This document shows positions 21,165-32,781 of a stretch of 64,000 nt of DNA, one piece after another. The notes beneath the pieces are model-generated. The model was not told where the DNA came from. It saw nothing but the letters and a program-made list of their open reading frames with translations, and did not search any database. Where the stretch lies: assembly GCA_951799445.1 (NCBI GenBank), contig OX637293.1, forward strand, positions 7,874,001 through 7,938,000, given 5' to 3'. This DNA comes from Pseudisothecium myosuroides (Eukaryota; Streptophyta; Bryopsida; Hypnales; Lembophyllaceae). A program made the position numbers and the translations under genes. The first letter of the stretch is position 1. Each line of letters starts with the position of its first letter.

Positions 21165-22992
21165 GAATGTTATGAACTTTGGATACTAGAATCTATTTTC
21201 AATAAGTTCTTCATGGAGCTTCTCACTTCCAATATTTAAAAAGAATAAAAAAAAAATTGAGGAAAAATATTATAGTTTTTATATAGTCATCTACTAATAT
21301 TGGTATACAAGGTAGACAAATCCATTTCCACCCTTTTATCCAATTCCATCCTCATGTACCAATGGAATGCATTCAAGAAACCATATGTGCCCCACTAGTA
21401 CTATGGTATATGAAGGAGAAATTCCTAAAAGGGATGGGAATGGTTATATCTACCTTATACTATTTCATGCAAGATAGTGGATCAATTGAAAAGCTTATAA
21501 TTGCAACTAGTTTTCATTTTTGTGATTTTCATATAAATTCTTTTTCCTCCTTTTTTTTTAGAGATTCAATTAAAGGTGTAGGAGGGATAAAAAAAACTTT
21601 TTGAATCAATACTTTAGATAAGAAAGGACTTGAAAGTTGAAATCACTCAAACTTTGAAAAAAAGGCAAAAAAAATTCTTGAATTCTATATAGAAGTGTCA
21701 AGTGTGCAATGTTTTCAAAAAGAAAATTGGAATTTTTGGCCATCAAAATTATAGGGAGAAGACCATGAAACCTAATTAAAGTAAGGGAGGCAATTTTTTC
21801 AACTTCCAAAAATTTAATTTTTACAACAAACTTGAACTTTTGATTACTTAATTTCAAATTTAAAAAAAAATTTAATATTGTTTGAAGACTCCTTGATTCA
21901 AAGTAGTTTGAATCCTTATTATTGATTCTTGCTTTTAAACATTGTTAGGTTGTTGATTCAATGTAAGAGCACTACAATTATTTTTGCCCGCTTAGGACAA
22001 AAACATTGGTTGGTCCTTCCAAAATCTGTGTCTGGTATAAAATTTTGCAGGCTTATTTGTTATGCTTATCGTGGGTTCAAATTCTAGATTTAAAGTTATG
22101 ATCTTGTAGTTTCTAATAATTCAATGAACAAGAAGTTGGAAGGTTCTTCAAATAGAGACATGAAATTTGACCATACAACAATGCACATATTCTAAAGAAA
22201 GTTGTCTAGAATATTTTTTTTAAAGTTTCATAGGGGAGAGGAAGTGATTTTTTTCCTATTCTACAGAAATAATTGCAAAAATTGCCTCCTATTTTGTAGT
22301 AATTAATTTTGTATTTATGACCGCTCCAATCTAATTAAAGGGTTCTATTCCAAATTTAAATTCAAACATTCCCAATGTTTTGATCAACTGGTCACAATAA
22401 ATAATAAATTGCCGCAGTTTCTTTGAGGTAAAAATTTGAAACAAAAACTCTAAATTTTCCCCCTCTAAAAAGAACACTCTAACAACTACATTACTAGTCC
22501 ACTCTTTCTAAAGACTGTAGATGCTTCAAGATCAAAAGTAGATACAAAATTGAATTGTCATTGATTGCAATGGCAAATGGCCAGTGTCAACTTGAATATT
22601 CAAACAACCGAAGTGAAAAATTCCGGGAGGAATTTGCAAAGTTTTTATTTCATTCGATTCAAAAAATTTAAACAATTATAAAAAGTACAAAATTTTGTTT
22701 TCTATGTATAGTAGAACTCGTCTTAGTGTATGGTGCTAGGACTTATGCACTAAGAGAAGTTTACGCATTTAGAGAGGTATAACAATAGCCACCTAACTAG
22801 AGTTGGCTCTAACAACACTACTTTTCAGAAAAAAGTATTTCAAATTGGACACACCTATTGTCTGCATACTTGACAGTTATTGAGAGGATGCACTAACATG
22901 AGTTTTATTGTATTAGCTATGCACAGAAAAATTTATACAATGTGTGGACAATTGGACCTCATTCAGTAATGTTCATTGTCATTGTTACATAT
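21165..22992. other. AT-rich intergenic sequence
   Basis: No gene or clear repeat is seen. Short frames at 21362-21604 and 21606-21857 have no recognisable domain and a composition expected by chance. Confidence 0.4.
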
Positions 22993-23160
22993 ACCATATT
23001 AGGTAAACTACCCCATTTTAGACCAAATGAGAGCAAGTTCATTGTGGGCTAAATTATATTAATGGTATACATTCAATTTCTAAAATGTACACCACTATTA
23101 TAATTTAGTCCACAATGGGCTTCCTCCCATTTGGTCTAGGATAGGGCAGCAGTTTACCTT
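22993..23160. repeat. Hairpin MITE-like inverted repeat
   Basis: Arms of about 65-75 bases face each other: AGGTAAACTACCCCATTTTAG on the left and the complement ending GCAGTTTACCTT on the right. Both contain the block ACCAAATG followed by CATTGTGG and CTAAATTAT. The terminal bases GGTAAACT/AGTTTACC form the inverted ends. No clear target duplication was found. Confidence 0.6.
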
Positions 23161-23286
23161 CAATCCAACTTCATCATGAACTAAACATATGAGTTTCTGC
23201 CTTTGCAATTGACAGAATATTTAAAATGAAAAGAAAACCATGAAGCCACCTCAAATGGATGTGGCATGCATTCAAAATATATTGAC

Positions 23287-23945
23287 GGGTGATTGCAAGA
23301 AACATTTGTCCTTGTTTTATCCTCTCGACATTGGACGGGTGTTTTTTTTCCTTAACTTTTTGTATTGTATATCAATTTTATGTAAAATTTAAAATGAAGG
23401 TACATATGGTATTTATAGATAGTGAAATATATATATATATTTTTTTTTAAATAAATTTACTATTTTTAAATAGCCTCCAATAGGATGTTTAATTTTTTCA
23501 TTGTTGGGATTTTTAGTACTATTTTCGACCCAAAAATGCAAATTTGAAGGTCCAAAATGGGATACAAGGACTCCTACTAAAGTTATACAAGCTGACAAAG
23601 AGGTTTTTTAAAAACAACACCTTCTACATGTGCTGAAAAGGAACACCTTCAAGTTTTAAAAAGTTTAAAAAAACTATTCAATTATTTTTCTTTTTTTTTC
23701 TCTTTAAAAAAAAATCAAACATCAAAGTTTCGATTTTCTTGGAATTTCTTATAGCTCTTCTTTTGTAAATAACTTTTAGAGAGAAAGTTTTCTAGACTTG
23801 TATTCTTACAACCACACTATTTTTTATGTTTTAATAATTATCCATATTTTCATTCATTTAAAAAAAATTATTCCAGAAGTCATAATACTCATTGACATAG
23901 GTCATTTTGAGACAAAAACAGCAAGTGCTTCTTGCGACAATCTTT
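23287..23945. mobile_element. GCAAGAAA-type foldback element, copy 1
   Basis: The left end GGGTGATTGCAAGAAACATT and right end AGTGCTTCTTGCGACAAT are imperfect inverted repeats. The interior shares long blocks with 52807-53580 and, in reverse, with 26548-27656, for example AAATGAAGGTACATATGGTA and GGGATACAAGGA followed by CTAAAGTTA. No ORF is seen, so it is probably a non-autonomous DNA element. Confidence 0.55.
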
Positions 23946-24504
23946 GAACGTTGGTACCTTTGTGACTAATATGATGAACACATCTTGTTATTATCTTCAA
24001 GCCACATAAAATATATACTACGAGTACTTGTGAAGAGTTACCAATTACATTTCTAGTGATGGTGATAGAAGTGTATATATAACACTTCCATTTCTAATTG
24101 TATGCTAATCCATATTGATTCATGCTCTCTCGGTCTTGCTTTCAATACATTGTCAAGTGAAGAAATTTTTTGTAGAAAGATTGTGTATCAACAACTCCTA
24201 GTCACTAACAACATTTGCACATAATTTGTCCTATTAGAGCGGTGGGCATTAATTTGTAGAAGTCACACTAATTTAGAGTAGTGTAATTTGAAATACTCTA
24301 GTATTGTACACCATTTCCATAAAATTAAAATTTCATAAAGACTAATTTTGCACAACCACTAATTTTTCATTAGAAGAGAGTTGAGGGCAAGGGAGGGCCG
24401 TGAATTATCTTGAGTTCCCGGACTGTAGGAACTCGCCACATCAACAATCTGACATGGTCAAGAGAGTACCATGTCTGGGGTTTTTTTAATTTTTTTTTCT
24501 GACA

Positions 24505-24951
24505 ATGGTATTGCTGGTTCAAAACAGGGGACATGCAAAGGAAACAAGATTGAAACGGCCCGCCCTTGCCCTCAAATCTCCCCTAATGCATATTATTGTT
24601 GATGTTATTGAGGATGGATATGAATTGGGTACTAAAGACAAGATATTAGATCAATTTTTCCAAGGATCTCGATTTCAAAATGTTTGTATTTGTGAGGGTA
24701 AATATTTTTTTTGATTATTTATGCCAACATTTTGATTGTACTATAGTATTTTGGTATTTTTCCTCTATTTCTACTTTTCACTTTCTATATTTCTTGTAGA
24801 ATTTGAGACATTAGAAAAAAAACTGGACCATAGAAGGCCGGTTTCCTTATATGAAAATGTGCAATTCCAAAAAATATTAGTCCAAATTGGCCATCATAGA
24901 ACTTTGCTAGTGAAAGTCAACTTCTACACCCCGTCAAAAAATTTATTTTAA
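24505..24951 (+). pseudogene. Possible relic of a split gene, function unknown
   Basis: Two open frames, 24505-24697 and 24800-24951, are separated by 102 AT-rich bases that start GTAAAT and end TTCTTGTAG. Splicing here keeps the frame (one base of a Glu codon before, two after), giving about 114 residues with the joined block CICEEFETLEKK. The intron shows the T-rich acceptor expected in plants. No domain is recognised. The left frame opens after GC-richer sequence (24410-24560) containing a CACATCAACAATCTGACATGG-like block. It could be a gene fragment carried by a transposon or a chance arrangement. Confidence 0.25.
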
Positions 24952-25091
24952 AATTATTTATTATTATATATATAATTTTTTATTTCATTGTATTTGCACA
25001 TTCTCTAAAACTGAAACAACCTTCCACAAGGCCTAGATTTTTTTGTAATGGATTGAGACTTTGTAGGCGTCAAAGCTCCAACCAAGTTAGC

Positions 25092-26030
25092 TTAACCCCT
25101 AAAGGACCAAGGCCTTTTTTCTACCAAAAAACACTCAAAACTGCCATTTCTATAGCAAAGAGTAAAAAAAATTTGAAAAGTATTTTTATTGTACATCTAA
25201 CCATAGGATCTTACACCAAACTAGTATAAGAATGTGTGGAATTTTTTTAAGAATTTTTGACTGTACAGATTGCAAGATATTTGCATTTAAAGTGAAAAAA
25301 CAAGTTTTTCAACACATTGCGGGACTAGATTTTTTGACTTTAAACATTTAATTTTTAACTTAAAATTTTTGCACTACAAAGTTTTGAGCTTTAAATCTGT
25401 ATAGTGAAAAATTGAATTGAGAGTCTAGGAGAAAAAAAAATTCAAAAAAAATTAATTATCATTCTTAAGAAATTGTTAGGTAGAAGTAGGTACAAGATAG
25501 AAGGAAAATCTAAAATATTCATATATTTTAAATGGAATTCAAATGCACTAATCCCAATGGTGAGATTGTTCTAGCAAGTAATCTAAACTATGAAAAAAAA
25601 TTTTGAAAAATTTGAAAAATTGCATTCGAAAATGAATCCTTCAAGTTATATTTTTCAAGAAGATGCTCTACTGCTTGAAAAACAAGAATGTCCATAACTT
25701 TTTCATAACAAATCCAAATAAAATGAACAAAAGCTTTCTAAATATGAAAAAATGTAATCTATGAGAAAAAAAATATTAAGAAAAAAAACTCAAACTTTTG
25801 CAAATTGTTTTTGCTGCCCGGGCTGCCCTCCATCCCCTGTTTTGAGCTTATTTGGTCATAACTGTTGTTCCCGGGCACCGATTGTGAAAAAAATTATATT
25901 CCCACAAAGCTTATCAATTTTTCTATCTTCAAAAAAAGTTTCAAAAAATCACGAAAAAACTTCAGCCCGTAGGTACCTGTCCAAAAACGCATTTGTCCTC
26001 CAAAGGGACAACGATCCTTTTAGGGGTTAG
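25092..26030. mobile_element. piggyBac-like element, copy 3
   Basis: Starts TTAACCCCTAAAGGACCAAGG and ends GATCCTTTTAGGGGTTAG, so the right TTAA carries one change. The interior follows copy 1 throughout, including GCCCGTAGGTACCTG and GGGACAACG near the right end. No transposase gene is present. Confidence 0.75.
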
Positions 26031-26547
26031 TAAGCTTATGCTTGTTACGCAACATGTGTCAAAACAACATCTATAAGGCAACTTGTTGTAGGTATCTTTC
26101 TATAACATTCAACTGTACAATTTTTTTTTTTTTAAATTTGAAGATGCTTGACCCACCAATGCAATAAAACTTCATCTTCTAAAAAGAATGATTGACCATA
26201 AATTGATTAAAGAGAGTGCGTCTCTTGATTAGAACGTGGGTCATACATTAAGCCTACTTGTGCAATACTGCAATCCACTAAATAAACTTCCAAATTCCAA
26301 ACAAAGTGTTGCAACTCTCCCAGTGTGCAAAAACTCAAATAAACATCATGATGTACTACAACAACATACAGAATCAAATAAAATATATATCATGTGTTGT
26401 GTCAAGTTCATTATGTTGGCACCTTGGCAATATTCCAATATCATTTGTACCTTTTAAAAAGTATTCTTTGAAACATAAATTCATTTGTATTGAAGATTTT
26501 AGACTTGTATGTACATGTATATGTTAGAATTTTTTGCTCCCTAGTCG

Positions 26548-27656
26548 CATTGTTGCAAGAAACATTTGTTGTTTCTATCTCAAAACAATCTATTTCACAG
26601 AATACTATGACATTAGAGAAAATCTATGACCTCCGGAGGGCTGCTCCACAGTCCTTCGAGGGACCCTGAAATTTACTTTTTTTTTGCAAAAAGTTATTTT
26701 TTTCCCTATTTCCACGCAGCAACAGTGGCACAAGAACCAAAATTTACGAGTATAAATAAATAAATAAATAAAATAAATAAATTTAATCTTAAAAAATTAT
26801 TTAAAAAATTAAAAAATCGCGATCAATGACCGTTTTGGGGAGCAGTCAGCTTCGCTAACTGCTCACTGTGAGACAATTCTGGAGTGACAGGCCAAGCATT
26901 TTAATAGCTTGGCTTGTCACTCCAGAGCAGCCCTCCGAAGGGCTGTTTTTTTTTTCTAATGACTTTTGGAATAGATTTTTTTAAATGAAAAAAAATGCAA
27001 ATCAATTTTAAATAATTAAAAATAGCATACTTCTAAAAGTTTAGACTTAGAAAAATTTACCTCTAAAAGTTATGTACAAAAAAGGACAATGGAAAATGCC
27101 AAGAAAATGGACATTTTCAATTGATGATTAATGTTTAGAATATAGTGAAAATAATCTAAATAAATAAATTTTAATCCATTTTTTCTAACTTGAAGGTGCT
27201 CCTCAACTATTTTTTTCTTTGGGGAAAAAAAATTGTGTTCTTTGCACTTCCTCAAAGGTAGTACACTTTGAACACACGTAGAAGGTGGGCAATTTACTAT
27301 TTAGTTAAAAAAAAATCTCTTCATGGGCTTGTATAACTTTAGTAGTAGTCCATATATCCCAATTTTGAGCTTCAAATTTACATTTCTTGGTCAAAAACAA
27401 TATTCAAATCTCCCCAAATAGCTTAATAGCCAAGGGAGACATCCAATTGAGGGATATTTATAAATAATAAAATAATTTTTTTTAAATGTAAAAAAATACT
27501 CAATGTCTAGATGTCTACAACTACCACATATGCATCTTCATTTCAAATTTCATGTAAAACGAACATACAATGCAAAAGTTATGAGCAAAAAAACACTTAT
27601 CCACGGCTAAGGGAACAAAAAAGAAAAAAAAACAAGTGTCTCTTGCAATCACCCAA
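26548..27656. mobile_element. GCAAGAAA-type foldback element, copy 3 (reverse orientation), with an insertion
   Basis: The right end AAGTGTCTCTTGCAATCACCC is the reverse complement of the left end at 23287. The body (27240-27656) mirrors 23290-23640 and 52810-53150. The left end is placed at GTTGCAAGAAACATTTGTTG. A second repeat at 26629-26954 lies inside it. Confidence 0.5.
26629..26954. repeat. Inverted-repeat element with GGAGGGCTGCT ends and an inner hairpin
   Basis: The left end CCTCCGGAGGGCTGCTCC faces AGAGCAGCCCTCCGAAGGGC on the right. Inside, 26879-26925 forms a hairpin with 18 of 19 paired bases and a 9-base loop (CTGGAGTGACAGGCCAAGC against GCTTGGCTTGTCACTCCAG). An AATA microsatellite lies at 26754-26782. 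No ORF is seen. Confidence 0.6.
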
Positions 27657-28071
27657 TCATAATGTAAAGACAGAGTCCAAGTATCAATCCAGAAATTTGA
27701 AAAGCTTTTCCCATCTACAATTTGTTGTAGTTTTGAGGACCGGGTGGCCCAAATATCTTTAAAACTTCATAAGAATGAGCCCTCACGTTTGATATCCTTA
27801 ATTTTGGCATATCCACAAATAACTGAATTAATTTGCACACTTACAATATTTACCCTATTATTAGTATACGAGTTTTCATAATTGTAGCAAATACTCAAAT
27901 TTAATATTTTTATTATACAGATTATTATACAGATAATATGGTGCGTTAGGCATTAGGGGTTAAAAGGTCATTCACAAAAAACAGAAGATATGATCTTGGA
28001 TCCCTCTGAAATAAAATCTGAATTTTTCTCCTCGAAATGAAAGGAACTTCCAAAATTTCATCGGGATTGCA
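27657..28071. other. AT-rich spacer
   Basis: No gene is seen. ATTAGGGGTTAA at 27952-27963 resembles a piggyBac-like right end but lacks the rest of the element. Confidence 0.4.
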
Positions 28072-29306
28072 ATGATTTCTTCCATTTGTTCATCAAAAAA
28101 AAAAAAAAAATCCTCAGGCACCAACTCGGGACGCGAAGTAAAATACACCAGATTGAAATACCGGAAATTTGGGTCGCGGTTTGGGTTCGCGATTCGACCG
28201 GATTTGCAGGACCTACAACATGGACCTGTCGAACGCCCTCTACAAATTCAACCTAGCGATTTCAAGTCGCGAGGGGAGGGAGGATTTGACGCAGTTCTTA
28301 CGCAGGTTGCGGAGAACGGTGAGAAAGAGATTCTCAGAAACCTAAATACTGCTCCTAAATTGCGCCGAGATACTGACCGAATCTGGCAGACCCCGCATGT
28401 TTTGTCTTTTCGAATATCGATCACAACATTCGTGATTGTTCACACGGCGTCATGGACCCAGCTTCAAAACGGTCACAAGCTAGCAATCACAGCTTCCAAA
28501 CGGTCCTGGTAGCTGTATTTGTGACTTTCTTAAGATGTATCATTGCTTGAATAATTAGAACACCTGGTCGAGCATTTGAAACTTGAGATAAACGAATTAT
28601 CAGTGAACTTTGCGCAGAGGAATGGTTGCAATTTTCAAGCTGGAATTTTCTTCTGTTACTGAAATGGGGCAGATGAAGGACGACACACAGGAATACGAAG
28701 GAGAGGAAGGGAGAGTGAAGACGATGCTTTTACGGGTCATCTCTCAAGGAGCAGTTGACTCTCCTCTTCAATGACCCTGCAAGTCATGATCTTCGCGGTC
28801 AACCAAGTCCCGGCTCCTGAGATCGACGCACGATGCCACGATACATCCACTTTGGCCCTTAGGCCACGGGGACAAATTGGAGCAAATACGCGGATAAATT
28901 AACATTGAAATGGAACGCCTACATTGTCTCTTAAGAAAGCTAATGCTTTTCTTATTTCATAGCTGCCATTTGAATCTCTTCCTGGCCTGCCTGACTGCCC
29001 CGATATGGTTTCTGAACTGGAGCAGCCAGACAAAGAATTTAGTTCCTTCGCGTCGACAAGTAGCTACACATCAATTCCCCCTGTCTGTAACACATTACTC
29101 CATTCAATCAAATTTATGCAAGGGTTTCTCCTCTCATCGCTGAAGAGCATTTTTCAAAGCCACAATATCCCCTTCCAGTTCTCTTCTTGTGTTTGCCCGC
29201 TTCCAAGAATACCGGTTGCCGGCCCAACCTTTCCGTTGAATGTCACTATCCTTAAATTGGCGATATACCACAAGCCAAATATCAAAGATTCACAGGTCTA
29301 ATTTCC
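28072..29306. other. GC-richer block without a clear gene
   Basis: G+C rises here relative to both sides. A 146-codon plus-strand frame (28072-28512) begins at a poly-A run and has no recognisable domain. Shorter frames at 28910-29301 are equally unrecognised. This may be a gene remnant or untranslated exon of a gene whose coding part was lost. Confidence 0.3.
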
Positions 29307-29318
29307 GACCACACATTA

Positions 29319-29707
29319 TGATGACATGGATTTCACGGAAGAGTAAGGCATTTGCAAATGCTTCTTGGCCACGAGGTAACGGTCAGCAGGCATTGTGGGA
29401 AGCCCTCTTAGATGTGGGCCATGCGGTGCAAATCAAGGCACAGTGTAGAGCGTGCCATCACCCCATCTGTTTGATAAGTTTCATAGTAGGTTTGAGCGAG
29501 TTTGGCTTCAATCCCTTGTCATGGCTAGTAGGAAGGGAGATAAGGAGAAGTTTTGGAATAGAGTGCTCTTTCATTTTGTGAGTTTCTTTGGATCTTTCTG
29601 TTTTGCTCTTTTTGTCCAGTAGTTAAGCTTGGCCTTTGTTATTTGGTTTCTTCTTAATGTAGTGGGTCTCCCATTTGTTCAAAAAAATAAAAAAATAAAA
29701 AAATTCA
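29319..29707 (+). mobile_element. LINE 3' end, strongly 5'-truncated
   Basis: The plus-strand frame encodes ISRKSKAFANASWPRGNGQQ and more of the same ORF2 tail as the LINE at 4816-5369. The 3' UTR carries GTGGGTCTCCCATTTGTTCA and an AAAAAATAAA tail. GACCACACATTA (29307-29318) and GACCACAAATTA (29708-29719) are the probable target duplication with one mismatch. Confidence 0.8.
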
Positions 29708-29719
29708 GACCACAAATTA

Positions 29720-30409
29720 GGATAGGTATAGATTTTTGGTTTCAAACCATGGGGTCCTAAGGGCCCCCTTTCATGTGAGTTTGGCTGGCAAAAGAAGTAC
29801 TAGAGGACAAGGAGATCCCACCAATTGTCTTGCCGGCCTTGGTGAGTGGAAAAGGAGGAGTTCATGTTGCACCAATCATCAGTTGACAACCCTATTGGTA
29901 GAGATTGGTCTACCTTAAAGAGAATCAATACATGTGCTATACTTACTCGATCTCTCCCCAACCACTAGGTCCGTATGTCAATGCAATTGCCCCAATAGAC
30001 ACTATAGCTCCCCCTGCAAAGTTTGCCCGCCCAACTCATATGGAAAGAGGCCCTAAACCACTCCAAAATAATGTAATATTACCAGTTTGATCTCCAATGG
30101 AATGTAGTGATTCAGACCCAAACTTGTTATAAAGTACTTGTATCTAGAGCAAAGTTAAATCTTCATCTATATATATTTTCTAACAAATTCAAGTACAACA
30201 TCCTTTGGTTACCTTGTTAAAGTGTACCTTATAAAAAATTCTAAGTAAGAAACTTTGCGATTGCAAAATCATGATGCTTGACTTTCAAAAACAAAAAATT
30301 TCATCTCTTTCCAAAAAATTAAATTTTATCTTTAAAACTTTTTAACCACATGTGTGTCCATCCTACAACTTCCATCCCTCCAATCCTCCATAATATATCA
30401 AAGAACAAG
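29720..30409. other. Intergenic, no gene seen
   Basis: Short frames at 29736-29918 and 29905-30090 have no recognisable domain. The sequence becomes AT-rich after about 30120. Confidence 0.35.
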
Positions 30410-30685
30410 TTGGAAATATAGATAAAAAAATTCAAGAATTTTTTTTCATATTCATGCTTGGAAAAAAAGTAAATAAAAAGAAGTAAAGAATGATTAAAAA
30501 TTCTAAATGGTTAAGAATTTAGTTACAAAATTGAAAATTCTCAATCTCGATGGATGTTAAGATGTAATAAACAATTTACATACTATATTTGTGCTATCAT
30601 ATCTATAGCGACATAGAATGATTTCAAGCTTTTCAAGTATATAAAAATAGAGAACCGAGTTGAATAATTTTTTTTTTTTTTAAAC
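30410..30685. mobile_element. Fragment of the piggyBac-like family
   Basis: Blocks such as AAAAAGAAGTAAAGAATGAT, AAATTGTTAAGAATTTAGTTA and CATAGAATGATTTCAAGCTTT follow the interior of the element at 34974-35901 (around 35340-35640). Both ends are missing. Confidence 0.4.
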
Positions 30686-30831
30686 CAACCCAGGCTTCGA
30701 AGGAAACGACGGTCGAAGGGCCGTCACAGCACACAATAATCTCAACCGACAGGTGACTCCTAAGTGAAATTGGCCACAGAATGACGACTCTAATTCCCGA
30801 ACTCATTTTCACATTTTCAATTCTGAATGCA

Positions 30832-30865
30832 CCCCACCCCCCACTCCCCACCCCCCACCCCCTTT
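30832..30865 (-). other. G-quadruplex-prone tract
   Basis: On the minus strand five runs of 4-6 G are separated by one to three bases (GGGGGTGGGGGGTGGGG, then AGTGGGGGGTGGGG). This meets the usual four-run quadruplex pattern. It lies about 170 bases beyond the polyadenylation region of the pectinesterase gene. Confidence 0.6.
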
Positions 30866-31024
30866 CGGTCCTGGATACAAAACTAGTGGGGATACTGCTC
30901 AACAGAGGATATGTGCGTATATAAACAAGACACATGCAAAACACACACCAATTGATAGAATGGATAACGCGCCATCGATAGATCAGTAAGTAACGTCCAG
31001 ACTTTTGCGTCCAGACCGAAAGAA

Positions 31025-31030
31025 TTTATT
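31025..31030 (-). terminator. Candidate polyadenylation signal of the pectinesterase gene
   Basis: AATAAA on the minus strand, about 250 bases after the stop codon. A diverged copy of this 3' flank, AATAAA included, occurs at 56365-57065. Confidence 0.35.
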
Positions 31031-31280
31031 CAATACGTAGAAATCGAAGCATTGATTCGAATTCTCTGCCAAGCTCGAAAGAAACATGTGTATACAAACA
31101 AATAACCTCTCACTACAATCAACAAAACCTAAACCTGCACTCGGAAGTCAAATGAGGCCCAAAACTTAATGAATCCGAGTCAACCAACTAGGTCATTGAA
31201 GTCGCGATCAATGACGAAATGTCTACTTAGAAACTAGTCACGATTTGTCAAATAAAACCGCAACAGACAACTGCCGGAAT

Positions 31281-31877
31281 CTAAAGAGGTCCTTGGAGCC
31301 AGTCATTGCCGTTGATGTAGCTCACGGAGCCGAAAGGGGCCGCCTGCCTGTCCGTAAGCACCAGAGACCACTTCTCGCGACCCACGCGGCTCGCGCCAGG
31401 ACCGTAGCACTTGTACTCGGCGTAGTAAACGGTCTTGTGACGAGCCGGGTCATTCCAGTCCTGCCAACCCTCGGGACGGATCATGTTCGCGATGTTGCAC
31501 TGGTAGAAGATCACGCGAGAGTGCGTGCCCCACGCACGACCCAAATAGATCTTGCCGCTGCCGCCGATCGAGCATTGGAAAAACACGAATCCAGTCTTCG
31601 AGTTGGTATCGCGCTTCTGTGCAGTCACGGAACCGCTGCCCGCCTTCGCGATGGAGGTCAGCTTGCAGTATTGGTAGTACGATTGGCCGTCGCCGAAAAT
31701 CCAATCGATGGAACCCACGATCTCGCAGCTGCGGAAGAAGTGACGACCCTCCTTGTCGTATAAAGTGTCCTGGGCGCCCAAGAACGCGCAACGGTAGAAC
31801 GCGCCCTTATCGCCCTGGATGCGCAGAGCCACAGCCTGCTTGCCCACGGCGCCACCGGCAGGGGCAGGGGCGGAGTT
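31281..31877 (-). CDS. Pectinesterase, exon 2 (catalytic core)
   Basis: Pectinesterase (EC 3.1.1.11, CE8 family) removes methyl esters from cell-wall homogalacturonan, releasing methanol and leaving free carboxylates. This exon encodes the right-handed beta-helix core and ends at TAG 31281-31283. Counting from ATG 32781, the visible active-site residues are Gln180 (QAVALR), Gln202-Asp203 (QDTLY), Asp224 (DWIFG), Arg280 and Trp282 (LGRAW), so all catalytic signatures are kept. The usual DFIFG is DWIFG here. The C-terminal block around GWQDWN and YYAEYKCYGPGA is typical of plant enzymes. The acceptor ATATCAG precedes the first codon (Asn) in phase 0. No frameshift or stop interrupts it. Confidence 0.92.
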   Translation of the reverse strand, partial: NSAPAPAGGAVGKQAVALRIQGDKGAFYRCAFLGAQDTLYDKEGRHFFRSCEIVGSIDWIFGDGQSYYQYCKLTSIAKAGSGSVTAQKRDTNSKTGFVFFQCSIGGSGKIYLGRAWGTHSRVIFYQCNIANMIRPEGWQDWNDPARHKTVYYAEYKCYGPGASRVGREKWSLVLTDRQAAPFGSVSYINGNDWLQGPL

Positions 31878-32283
31878 CTGATATCCACAAGAAAACCAGG
31901 CACAAGAATTACTACAACGCTCCAGCATCATAAAATCGATCCAACAACGGTCCAAAGTCACTGCCCTGGGTCCTGGGCTCCTGCCCTTCCATCTAGCAAA
32001 AAAGGGTTCTGAACTTCCAGGAACGAGGACCTTATTACGCAACGGCACGGAAAGGAAAAAGAAGCTTTATCGATCATGTAAGCAGTCCTCCTAAGGAGGC
32101 TCAGAATGCTGACATGGGCTCACAGGGCAAAGATAAATGCCAGTCACAGAGAATGATCAAAGATTCGAGAAATGCAATGCCAGGAGCTAGCAGTCAAGCG
32201 TGTAACGTGCCAAGTAAACAGGTCGGAGAATGAATGGAATGCAATACAATGACAGTACAAACGAGGAGCAATTGATGCCGCAC
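31878..32283 (-). other. Intron of the pectinesterase gene (406 bp)
   Basis: On the minus strand it starts GTGCGG and ends GATATCAG. It lies between CTFQ and NSAPAP, and plant pectinesterases read through a similar FQN stretch there. Phase 0. Reading through it gives stops. Confidence 0.85.
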
Positions 32284-32781
32284 CTGGAAGGTGCAGTCGG
32301 AGGCGATGAAGCCCGCGGACTCCACAGCCACAGAAGCACTCAACGCCGTGCCGCCGGCCTTCTCCGCAGTGTCGCCATACGTGATCACAACCCTCTTGCT
32401 CTGGCACTTGAAGTAGATGTAAGGCTTCTGCGATACGATCTCCAACTTCTGCTTGTAAACCCCGTTCTTGATGTACAGGATGTACCGCTTCGTGTTGCCT
32501 TTGGGGATGGAGTCGATGGCCGCCTGAATCGTCTTGTACTTGCCTGTGCCTTTGCTGTCCACCACGAGCGTGGGACCAATGGGAGGGAACTTCGACGTCG
32601 CCGTCGCATCCACGTCCCCCTCAATGGCCGCCGTCTGCTGAGCGGCGTGTTGCTCCTCGCTGTAAGCAAGGAATTCGTTCCAGCCGTCTGAACTATCAGC
32701 CTCGACGGCCACCGACGAAGCAAGGAAGGCTACAGCCACCAACAACATCGCCATCACGGCGCCATTCCTGAGGCCAGTCAT
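32284..32781 (-). CDS. Pectinesterase, exon 1 (signal peptide and N-terminal strands)
   Basis: It encodes 166 residues of a 364-residue protein. The ATG at 32779-32781 was chosen because it starts a clear secretion signal (MTGLRNGAVMAMLLVAVAFL, cleavage likely near VEA). The frame is open further upstream, but its first in-frame start-like codon there (32826) is GTG. After a short linker come the family blocks VVDSKGTGKYKTIQAAIDSI and YILYIKNGVYKQKL. The usual GxYxE is GVYKQ here, with Glu replaced by Gln. There is no N-terminal PMEI-like pro-domain, so the enzyme belongs to the short class that is secreted without an internal inhibitor. It probably acts in the apoplast. Confidence 0.9.

Noticed and set aside
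28072..28512. 146-codon frame starting at a poly-A run
   Set aside because: No domain recognised, and the Lys-Lys-Lys start comes from a simple repeat. Kept only as a GC-richer block.
30633..30944. 103-codon minus-strand frame with Gly-Trp repeats
   Set aside because: It is a reading of the G-rich tract plus a lysine-coding A run; no domain.
31245..31763. 172-codon plus-strand frame opposite the pectinesterase (also 31619-31933 and 32230-32691)
   Set aside because: Antisense shadows of a well-supported gene in GC-rich sequence.
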